Source: Carettochelys insculpta
Lineage: Eukaryota; Chordata; Testudines; Carettochelyidae
Length of the DNA: 64,000 bases
NCBI RefSeq assembly: GCF_033958435.1
Contig: NC_134150.1
Coordinates: 34,095,501 to 34,159,500 of the forward strand
Reading direction: 5' to 3'
Made by a program: the position numbers and the translations under genes. The notes below the pieces were generated by a model. The model ran no database searches. It saw nothing but the letters and a program-made list of their open reading frames with translations, and had not been told where the DNA came from. Below are positions 37,436 through 45,870 of this stretch, one piece after another (the stretch's first letter is position 1; each line of letters opens with the position of its first letter).

Positions 37436-37938
37436 TAAATAAGCCCAAATCCTTCAATCTCTCCTCATAAGTCATGTGCTCTAGCCCCCTCATCATTCTT
37501 GTCACTCTCTCTGCTTGACTCTCTCCAGTGTGTCCACATCCTTTCTGTAATGGGGCAGGAGGTGAGAATTGGATGCAATACTCTAGATACCACCTCACCA
37601 GTTCTGAATAAATGGGAATAATCACTTCCCTAGATTTACTGGCAATGCCCCTACTAATGCACCCCAGTATGCCTTTATCCTACAAGCACACTGTTAGCTC
37701 ATATCCAGATTCTCACCCACTACAAGCCCCAGGTCCTTTTCCGCAGTACCAATGCTTAACTAGTCGGTCCCCAGCCTGCAGCAGTGCTTGGGATACCTCT
37801 ATCCAAGGTGCAGGACTCTACACCAGTCCTTGCTGAACCTTAGATTTCTCTGGGCCCAATCCTCAAATTTGTCTAGGTCTCTCTTTCCAGACCCTATCCC
37901 TACCCTCCAGCGTATCCAACTCTCTCTCTAGTTTAGTA

Positions 37939-38563
37939 GCAAAGAGGAAGCCGTGCTAGTCTGTACGCTATCAAAACAAAAAACAGTCAAGTAGCACTTT
38001 AAAGACTAGCAAAATGGTTTATTAGGTGAGCTTTCGTGGGACAGACCCACTTCTTCAGACCATAGCCAGACCAAAACAGACTCAATATTTAAGGCACAGA
38101 GAACCAAAAACAGTAAGCAAGGAGGACAAATCAGAAAAAGATAATCAAGGTGAGCAAATCAGAGACTAGAGGGGTGGGGGGGAAGGTCAAGAATTAGATT
38201 GAGCCAAGTATGCAGAAGAGCCCCTATAATGACTCAGAAAGTTCCCATCACGATTTAAACCATGTGTTGAAATTTAACACATGGTTTAAATCGTGATGGG
38301 AACCTCCTGAGTCATTATAGGGGCTTGTCTGCATACTTGGCTCAATCTAATTCTTGACCTTCCCCCCCAACCCCTCTAGTCTCTGATTTGCTCATCTTGA
38401 TTATCTTTTTCTGATTTGTCCTCCTTGCTTACTGTTTTTGGTTCTCTGTGCCTTAAATATTGAGTCTGTTCTGGTCTGGCTATGGTCTGAAGAAGTGGGT
38501 CTGTCCCACGAAAGCTCACCTAATAAACCAGTTTGCTAGTCTTTAAAGTGCTACTTGACTTTT
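37939..38563. mobile_element. Palindromic Penelope-like insertion with hammerhead-like cores
   Basis: This 625-bp insertion in the old CR1 is flanked by a 16-base direct repeat TCTCTCTAGTTTAGTA (37923-37938 and 38564-38579). From 37986 to 38559 the two halves are near-perfect inverted copies (arms about 285 bases, centre near 38272). Each arm carries CTGAAGA, a GTGGG-TCTGT-CCCAC stem-loop and GAAA: plus strand 38487-38513, minus strand 38032-38059. The left end has an extra 40 bases (GGAAGCCGTGCTAGTCTGTA) not mirrored on the right. Inverted termini and hammerheads are known in Penelope-like elements. No RT is present. Confidence 0.7.
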
Positions 38564-39082
38564 TCTCTCTAGTTTAGTATCAAATGTACCACTATCACTG
38601 TCCTGAGATATCATAACGAATATACAGAGAATTCACTCTTTAACATATTACACAAGAGCCGTGTCTACACGTGCACGCTACTTCGAAGTAGCGGCACTAA
38701 CTTCGAAATAGAGCCCATCACGGCTACACGTGTTGGGTGCTATTTTGATGTTAACATCGACGTTAGGCGGCGAGACGTCGAAGCCGCTATCCTCATCAGG
38801 AGATAGGAATAGCGCCCTACTTCGACATTCAACGTCGAAGTAGGGACCGTGTAGTCATTGCGCGTCCCACAACGTCGAAATTGCGGGGTCCTCCATGGCG
38901 GCCATCAGCTGATGGGTTGAGAGACGCTCTCTCCAGCCCCTCAGCTCACTGGTGGCCGCGTGGAGCAGCCCCTTAAAGGTCCGCTCCCCCTCCCTTCCTG
39001 TGCAGGAAGCTGAGAGAACGTGCAGGCAGCAGCTCAGACACGCGGCCAGCCTGCACGTTCCTCAGCAGCCACAGGACCCTCA

Positions 39083-41143
39083 ATGGCTGCCCGGCAGCCC
39101 CCCCAGCGCCCCCAGGGGACCCCCCCCAAGGGGAGCCAGGGCAGCCAGCCCAGCCAGGCGGGCAGCCAGGCTGGCAAGCGGCAGCAGGTCCCCTCCTGGA
39201 CGGAGGCCGAGCTGCGGGACCTGCTGGGGCTCTGGAGCGAGGAGGAGGTGCTTCAGGTAATGGGGAGCAAGAGGCAGAACGCGGATGAGTTCGCTCGGCT
39301 GGCCGAGGGCCTGGCCGCCCGGGGTCACCCTGCCCGCACTCCTGATCACGTCAGGAGTAAGGTGAAGGAGCTGCGGCAGGGTTACGCCCGGGATGTGGCC
39401 GGACGATCTGGGGCCGCCCCCCGTCACTTACCCCTTTTACAGGGAGCTCAGGGACATCCTGGGCCCCCGGCACACCTCCTCCTCTCCGGCCACCCTTGAT
39501 ACTTCGGCCGACGAGCCCGCCCCGGAGGTAAGCCCCGCACCCCGGGGGCCCCCCCCCGGAGCCCACCCCCGGGCCATGGCGGCAGAAGGAGGAGGAGGAG
39601 GAGGAGGAGGGGGGCTTCTCCTCCGCAGAATCTGGGCTGCAGATCCTCCTCCTGCCATCTCGGAGCAGCAGCCGGTCCTCCGCCCCCCGGGGATCTCCGG
39701 ACCGTGGGAGTGGACCGACAGGTATGTACCCCCCTCTGGTGTACACCCCTGGGCTTGAGGGGCGGGGGTAATAGACATGTGTCCAGGGCCCCCCACATGC
39801 TCACATGGCCATGGCCCCAAGGACAGCAGGGCCATGTACCTCACAGCAGTGCATCAGCCCCCGCCCCCCCACCCCCCCCGCACGACAGTGCCATGCCCCA
39901 TCCCCGGGGCAGGGGGGAGCGGAACCTCGAGGGGCCCCCGGGAGGAGGGGGTGGGACAGCCCGCAGCAGCAGCAGCAGCATGTGATGGAGTGGAGGGAGT
40001 GCAAAAGGGAGACTCAGGCTAGATATGAGCAACAAGAGCCGAATAGCTCCCAGGGGCAAAGGATGATCCTGGGGCTACAGCTGGCAGCTGACACCTCTGC
40101 CCTGAACAAAGAGGAGGGAGGAGCAGAGCTGGCTTGGAATCGGGGCGGGGGGCGGGGGCCGCAGGTAGAGGCTAGGGGAAGGGAGAGCTGGAAGGCAGCC
40201 AGCCTGAGGAGGGGGAAAGCTACATCCCAGAGGGGCACCCGTTGGGGTCTTCTCCCTACGACAGGTTGGAAGGACTGTCTCTTCTGACAGCTGGTGCTGT
40301 CACTCCTGGGAGAAACTGGGCATCTGTGGCCTAAGAAACCTCTCCTGTCAGACCCTGCGGAGTGAAGTGAGAGTCGCTCCCACCAGGGGACGGGGTGCAG
40401 TGCAGGGGGACCCCTGAACCCCATCCATCACAGCAGCATCTCCCGGGGACGGGGACGGGGAACCTGCAGCACAGGGCTGGGGGGACAAAGGCCACAGCTC
40501 GGGGCCCACACTAACGCCTGTCTCCATTCTTCTTCCCCCCCCTCCTCTCCTGTGTCCCGCAGCTGCACCATCGGAAGGGCCGGAAGAGAGCGCCGGTGAG
40601 GCATCAGTGGTCCCGGAATCCCCTCCGGGGCGATCACTCCAGGCAAGCCCCTCGGCCGTGGACCGACCAGCCCCACAGCGGGCTAGACGGTGGACCCCGC
40701 ACCACCACCAGCCGACGGCGACGGACCCCCAGCTGCTGGCCATCCGCCGTCGGCAGCTTGAGGTGGCAGAGCAGCTCCTGTGGGTGGAGCAACGCTGCCT
40801 CGAACTGCAGGAGGAGGAGCTGGCCTGGCGCCAAGAGGCATGGGGGTCCTACATGGACACTTTCAACTGCCTTGCGGACTACCTGGCCCCCCATGCCGCG
40901 CCAGCCGCCGCAGTGCCCGCCCTGCCTGCTCCACCCGCCTCACCACCTGCTGCTCCACTCGTCGCCATCCCGTCCGCCGTCGCTCCGCCATCCACCAGCG
41001 AGGGCCGGACCGCCGAGGGACCCCTGGAGCCAGCTGAGACTCACCGGGCACATCTTCCGGTCCGCCCCGCCCCCAGCCAGCCCCGGACAGGGCTGCGGCC
41101 GCGGCGGGGCTCCCGGCCACCCACCCCCAGTGCCGGACTTTAG
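39083..41143 (+). pseudogene. Harbinger Myb/SANT-like DNA-binding protein, one frameshift
   Basis: In Harbinger elements a Myb-like partner binds transposon ends and brings the transposase into the nucleus. I place exon 1 at 39083-39721 (ATG GCT GCC; a start at 39020 is also open). A Pro/Gln-rich N terminus precedes a trihelix/SANT-like domain: SWTEAELRDLLGLWSEEEVL, then HVRSKVKELRQGYARD and, in another frame, YPFYRELRDILGPRH. The frame switches in a run of six C at 39417-39422; one C fewer would keep it open. An acidic tail follows. The donor is CAG/GTATGT at 39721/39722 and the acceptor CCCGCAG ends at 40561. Exon 2 to 41143 has an Arg/Pro stretch, a helix-rich segment LLAIRRRQLEVAEQLLWVEQ and a Pro-rich end. 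Splice sites are my reading. Confidence 0.75.
39981..40432. mobile_element. 452-bp insertion in the Myb-like gene intron (solo LTR or hAT-like)
   Basis: The segment begins TGTGATGGAGTGG and ends CCATCCATCACA, so its ends form a 9-base inverted repeat (TGTGATGGA) and show TG...CA. The flanks are GCAGCA on both sides, but they lie in a CAG-type microsatellite, which blurs the duplication. A solo LTR (4-6 base duplication) or a short hAT-like element (AGCAGCAT, 8 bases, shifting the ends by one) both fit. It lies in the predicted intron and would not disrupt the protein. Confidence 0.55.
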
Positions 41144-41574
41144 GGGCGTGGGGCCCGGGACATGCCCCCCCCCCCCCGTATAGAGTTGATGTTGAAATAA
41201 GGACTTTGATGGACAGTTTTAGTTCTCTTTTTTTGTGCCCCCCTTTGCCCCATCCCCCCCCATGTAAATAGTTCTCCCCTTTATCATCCCTGGTTTTCTT
41301 TTTATTGTGAACAAACTTTTTTATCACTATTGTTTTCTTTGCACACATTACTTTTGTTACACACATCATCTTGTATATAGTTTGTTCTTGTTTTAATTCT
41401 AGTTCCAAAAAACCAAAGTTCTCAAAGAAAAACCAGTTTAAGTTCAGCCACAAGTGCATGCTGTCATTTGTCCACAAAAAGGGGGGGGGGGTGCGGTTCG
41501 GTGCTCCATGGTGTGGACGTTGGGGCACGGAGTGTTGTGGAGGAAGGGGTGGGCAGTGGGGGGCCTGGCAGAGT

Positions 41575-42987
41575 TCACCCCGTGGCCTCATCATCGAAGT
41601 GGGCCCGCAGGGCCTCCCAGACCCGGGTCCCTTCAGGGTCCACCTGGCGACTGGGGGCAGCGGGTGGTTGCACGTCGGCCCTGCCGGCCTCCACAGCCCA
41701 GCCCTGAAAAAAGGCCTCCCCCTTGCTCTCCACCAAATTGTGCAGGGCACAGCAGGCACCCACAATCTGGGGGATGTTGTTGGGGCCTGCATCCAGGCAG
41801 GTCAGGAGACATCTCCAGCATCCTTTCAGGCGGCCAAATGAGCGCTCCACCACCTGGCATGCGTGGTTCAGGCGCTGGTTGAAGCACTCCTGGCTAGCGG
41901 AGAGATGGCCCGTGTACAGGTGCATGAGCCAGGGCCGGAGGGGGTATGCCGCATCTGCGATGACACAGAGGGGCACGGTGGTGTCCCCCACAGGGATCTC
42001 CCGCTGGGGGGATGTAGGTCCCCGCCTCCAGCCAGCGGCACAGGCCCGAGTTCCGGAAAACCCGGACGTCGTGGGTGCTGCCAGGCCAGCCCACATAAAT
42101 GTCCTGGAAACGGCCCCGGCTGTCCACCAAGGCCTGGAGGACCACAGAATGGTAGCCCTTGCGATTCATGTAGCGTCCTCCACTGTGATGCGGGGCACGG
42201 ATGGGGATGTGAGTCCCATCCACAGCCCCGAAGCAATTGGGGAAGCCCAGGGTGGCAAAGGCTGCGATGGTAGCATCTGGGTCCCCCAGCCTCACGAGCC
42301 TGTGCAGGAGCATGGCATTGATGGCACGCACAACCTGCAGGGAAAGCACATGGGAGAGCACCAATGAGGGGTGAGCAGGGTGTGCGTGGCCCTGCCCTGC
42401 CCTCCCCTCCCCTGCCCTGCCCTCCTCTGCCCTCCCCTCCCCTGCCCTCCTCTGCCCGGGCCCCCCTCCCCTGCCCTGCCTTCCCCCCGTGGGTTCTCTT
42501 ACCTCCATGAGGACAGCCCCGACGGTGGCCTTGCCGACACCAAACTGCTGTCCCATGGATCGGTAGCTGTCTGGAGTGGCCAGCTTCCAGACAGTGATGC
42601 CAACAAGTTTCTCCACAGGGAGGGCACGCCGCATGGCAGTGTCCTGGTGCCTGAGTGCGGGGGTGAGCCACTGGCACAGCTCCATAAATGTCTGCCGGCT
42701 CATCCTGAAGTTCCTGAGCCAGCGGTCGTCGTCCCACTCCTCAAGCACCAGCCGCTCCCACCACTCGGTGCTGGTGGGGTAGCTCCACAGCCGCCGGCGT
42801 GTGAGGCGGGGGTGGGGCAGGGTGCTGCAGGGTTGGGGGTTGAGCCCTGCTGCCCTGGGGGCAGCTCCTCCTCCGGTGTAGCAAGGAGATGCTCAGCTGC
42901 CTCCCGCATGGCATGGATCAGGGCGAGCCCTGCTCCTGCCGGGAGGGCTGGGTGGACCTCTGGCTGCTGCTGCTGCTGGGGGTCCAT
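41575..42987 (-). pseudogene. HARBI1-type DDE transposase, frameshifted
   Basis: The gene would cut at the terminal inverted repeats and insert with a 3-bp duplication. On the minus strand a start at 42987 gives MDPQQQQQPEVHP; the frame must shift once between about 42870 and 42750. Then come WWERLVLEEWDDDRWLRNFR and a helix-turn-helix-like region (KLVGITVWKLATPDSYRSMG). A likely intron (GTAAGAG at 42502, CTGCAG ending at 42335) is 168 bases, phase 0 and stop-free. The second exon has the first Asp in GAVDGTHIPIR (near 42215), the second in VIADAAYPLRPW (near 41954) and the Glu in VVERSFGRLKG (near 41846), so the DDE triad is complete. A second shift lies in a six-base run at 42006-42011, where one base fewer restores the frame. 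The end is at 41575, beside the convergent partner gene. Confidence 0.85.
42335..42502 (-). other. Probable intron of the transposase, GGGCA/GGGGA repeat
   Basis: The donor GTAAGAG follows ATGGAG, and the acceptor is pyrimidine-rich ending TTTCCCTGCAG. Most of the intron is a low-complexity run of GGGCAGGGGA-type units (plus-strand CCCTGCCCTCCCCT, about 42390-42480). The length is a multiple of three and no stop is present, so unspliced message would still read through. Confidence 0.65.
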
Positions 42988-43345
42988 GCCTGCGTCGCCC
43001 GGGGTCTGTGTGCCTATGGCTCCTCAGACCGCGTGCTGTGCAGGCTGAGTGTGTCTGGGAGGGGCCCTTTAAGGGAGTGGCTAGCTGTTGCCCCGGAAGC
43101 GCTAGTCCGCCCTGTGACCCCATCTGCAGCTGTGTCTGGCATCCCTATTTCGATGTGTGCTACTTTGGCGTGTAGACGTTCCCTTGCAGCGCCTATTTCG
43201 ATGTGGTGCTGCGCAACGTCGAAGTTGAACATCGACGTTGCCAGCCCTGGAGGACGTGTAGACGTTATTCATCGAAATAGCCTATTTCGATGTTGCTACA
43301 TCGAAATAAACTATTTCGATGTAGGCTTCATGTGTAGACGTAGCC

Positions 43346-43611
43346 AAGGTGTCTTGCAGCATCTAACATTCAATGCAGTACCTTGCTCAAGTTCATTGAT
43401 CACAAGGACTTGCAGGCCTCCGTTACATTGATTCTGTCTACAGACAGCTTGAACTTGTGCACAATAATTTATAAAAAAATGGAAGACAAAATTAGATTAG
43501 GGGACGTTTTAATGACAGCAATGATAAAACAAAAATACAAAGAACATGCCAATCAAATGAGGAAGCTGAACTTTTCCAGCACTGTTTGCAGAGCTGCATT
43601 GCTCTTTTCCA
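43346..43611. other. Non-coding DNA, no gene seen
   Basis: AT-rich flank of the Harbinger element. Confidence 0.5.
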
Positions 43612-43735
43612 ACATTGTAGCTGTGTTGGTCCCAGACTGTTAGAGAGAAAGTGGATGAAGTAATATGTTATTTTACCAGCTTCCTTTGGTGAAAGAGACA
43701 AGCTTTTGAGCTACAGAACAGTTCTTCAGTGTAGC
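43612..43735 (-). repeat. Penelope-like tail, second family, hammerhead-like remnant
   Basis: The plus strand reads GTAGCTGTGTTGGTCCCAGA, then GAGAGAAAGTGGATGAAGTA and AAGAGACAAGCTTTTGAGC. Read on the minus strand, the end shows CTGAAGA, a hairpin-like stretch and AAAAGCTTGTCTC, a hammerhead core with the conserved G of GAAA changed to A. It has the same general layout as the copy at 50088 in the opposite orientation. Confidence 0.5.
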
Positions 43736-44690
43736 TTGAAAGCTTCTCTCTTTCAAACAGAAATGGCTCCAGTAAAAAGTATTAACTCACCCAATTTGTC
43801 TCTTTTCCAGAATAGCATTTTAAATATTTTAACCACATACAATTTTTTTCTGTATCCAGTTTCAGGTCATAATTTATTCACATCTTTCCTTTCAAATAAG
43901 AATTTTTAGAGCCAAGAACTTGATTTTACACAGACATGAAACTACTTGTATCAGAAAGCAAATGATCAGGTGTATTTTATAATTGTCAGTTTAGTCCAAT
44001 GGACTAGCTTAGGCACTGGCAATATTCTTCCTCTGATGATATGTACCCAATGGATTGTGATTCAGCTAGTTTATATTGTTGTGATGTAGATTAAATAAGT
44101 AGAAAATGGATCCATTGTGTTTACAGTGCGATGGTAAAGATTGTGACCATCAATCCATTAACAGATACTACTTCAAAATTTCTAGTCATCTTGCCTACAA
44201 AAAATTTACTGTTTTGGTACAGAAGTAGAAGAAAATGTTGTTTTCAAATAATAATAATAATAATGGTAATAAAATATTTCAGCTCCTTTAAACTACAAGT
44301 GTATTAAGAAAGCAGAAGTTAAGCAGTTTATGTAGCTTAATTTTTATAACCATTCTATGATATCAGCTGTATAATACATAAGATTCATTTTTTAAATGTA
44401 CATTTCTGTAAAATGCATAACAATATTTGCTTAAATTCAAATTTACTCAAGAGGCCAGAATATCTCTGAATTGCTTTCGGCTTTACTATGTAAATGTTTT
44501 ATTTATCCTACAAATATACTGGTGTCAGGGATAAATAATATACAATAGAATTTCAGAGTTGAAAACATCAAAGTTACAAACTAACTGGTTAATCACATAC
44601 CTCATTTGGAACCAGAAATACACCATCAGGCAGCAGAGACAAAAAGACAAGAGAAAGGAAATGCAGTACAGTATTGTGTTACAAGTAAAC
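43736..44690. other. Non-coding DNA, no gene seen
   Basis: AT-rich, with a short AAT microsatellite near 44248-44265. No gene or named repeat was seen. Confidence 0.5.
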
Positions 44691-45019
44691 TACAGGTTGA
44701 ACCTCTCTAATACGGCACCCTTGGGACCTGACCAGTGCTGGACGAGAGAATTTGCCAAACCATGTGAGATCTTATTGTCTAGTAGCATTACCAACATTTC
44801 TACTGCTTCCTGTGCTCTCAGAATACATTTATGGTAAATTACAGTTAAATAACAGCACAGAACACTGAAATCCAAGACTGGTGGCTGGAAACAAACTTTG
44901 TGGTAACATGGGAAACATGGCCACACCCATGATCACTGGTAATCCAGCTAATTAAAATCATGGCAGATTATGGAGTTTGCTAGACAAGAGCATTCTGAAG
45001 TAGAGAGGTTCAACCTGTA
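44691..45019. mobile_element. Tigger/pogo-like MITE, intact ends
   Basis: It starts TACAGGTTGAACCTCTCTAA and ends with the inverted AGAGAGGTTCAACCTGTA, giving terminal inverted repeats of nearly 20 bases including TA. At 329 bp it has no transposase. It served as the reference for the split copy at 5004-10355 and the partial one at 50698. Confidence 0.8.
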
Positions 45020-45114
45020 CTGAAAAAATAAAGGGAGTATTTTAAAAAATTGGTGAGGTAAAAAAACTGTTTCTGTGCTTGGTTTTTCTGCTAAAATGAA
45101 AATAGTTACAAGTG

Positions 45115-45382
45115 CGGCTTTTCGAATCGCGTGCCACCTGTGGAGACGGGACCTTCTGAAAGGAACCCCCAGTTTTCAAAAGCCCTTCTTCCTATCTGGT
45201 GACCTTTCGGAAGGTCCCGTCTCCACAGGCGGCACGCGCTTCGAAAAGCCACACTTTCAAATCGCCGCTGCCACCATTATGCTAACGAGGTGCTGCATAT
45301 TCATTGCAGCGCCTCCTTAGCATCTTTCAAACCCACTCATTAACATGCCCCTTTCGAAAGGAAGGGGCACGTGTAGACACAG
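45115..45382. mobile_element. Hairpin-rich Harbinger-type MITE, left end lost
   Basis: An inverted pair (CGGCTTTTCGAATCGCGTGC ... GGAGACGGGACCTT, mirrored at about 45207-45250) makes a hairpin with arms of about 45 bases. The right end GGGGCACGTGTAGACACAGG has the GTCTACAC-type terminus of the other MITEs. The matching left terminus was not found, so the copy is truncated or rearranged. Confidence 0.5.
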
Positions 45383-45730
45383 GGAAAGAGTTTGTAACTC
45401 TGAAGTCCTATTGTACATTCAAAAAATATTATGCTATAAATAAGTGCACCAATATACAAAAATATGGGCCAGATTCTGATCCTAATTACAATAGTTTAAA
45501 TCTAAGTGACTTCACTCATTTTAATAAAATTAAGCCAGTTTTACACACGTATTACGGACCCCATAAACATTAACTGAGAGACAGTTGTAAACTACATTTC
45601 TTGCAGGATGTAATTTTGAGATATGTATAATAAATCTTGCAGTAAAGCAACCATAATAGAGTGATTTCTCTCATGCACTCCTGGTATGTGGTAATTAATG
45701 AAGCTTACACAAATGAAGGCTGTAGCAAAA
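45383..45730. other. Non-coding DNA, no gene seen
   Basis: AT-rich spacer. Confidence 0.5.
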
Positions 45731-45737
45731 CTTAAGC

Positions 45738-45870
45738 CTCTCTACACTTACTGGAAGATTGATCTCTTCAGCATTGATCTCCCAGGGACTGATTTAGCGG
45801 GTCTGGAAAAGACCTGCTAAATGGATTCTGATTGTCAGTCTATGCCTGGTATCTACCTTTCAGGGAACAT
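45738..45870. mobile_element. Possible MITE fragment
   Basis: GCCTCTCTACACTTACTGGA followed by GATTGATCTC...GATTGATCTCCC.. and GATTTAGCGGGTCT resembles one arm of a GTCTACAC-type MITE. The other end is absent. Confidence 0.35.

Larger units (their letters stand above)
36151..38640 (-). mobile_element. Old CR1 LINE, interrupted by three later insertions
   Basis: The 3' end is on the left (ATCACAGAATCATAGAAG at about 36162). CR1 sequence continues to 36479, resumes at about 37161-37195, again at 37436-37938 and finally after 38563. A piece of the ORF2 C terminus is visible on the minus strand near 37419-37625 (YLEYCIQF, RVTRMMRGLEHMTYEERLKDLGLF). The gaps are filled by a younger CR1, a MITE and a palindromic insertion. 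It is 5' truncated and dead. Confidence 0.8.
38657..43345 (+). mobile_element. PIF/Harbinger transposon with both genes, AAG duplication
   Basis: This 4689-bp element starts AGCCGTGTCTACACGTGCAC. The inverted right end is GGCTACGTCTACACATGAAG, and AAG lies on both sides (38654-38656, 43346-43348). It encodes a Myb/SANT-like protein (+) and a HARBI-type DDE transposase (-), the standard two-protein set of Harbinger elements, arranged convergently. About 300 bases at each end are full of TTTCGA/TCGAAA palindromes. The GC-rich body stands out from AT-rich surroundings. It is the evident relative and likely source type for the short copies at 31858 and 35431. Its frames carry a few one-base shifts, so this copy may be recently dead or contain sequence errors. 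Confidence 0.9.

Noticed and set aside
40863..41792. 309-codon minus-strand frame as a gene
   Set aside because: It spans the convergent 3' ends of the two transposon genes in an unrelated frame; GC-rich composition makes stops rare.
41575..42987. Host HARBI1 gene
   Set aside because: The reading frame lies inside terminal inverted repeats with a 3-bp duplication and beside a Myb-like partner, and it is frameshifted. That is a transposon copy, not the domesticated host gene.
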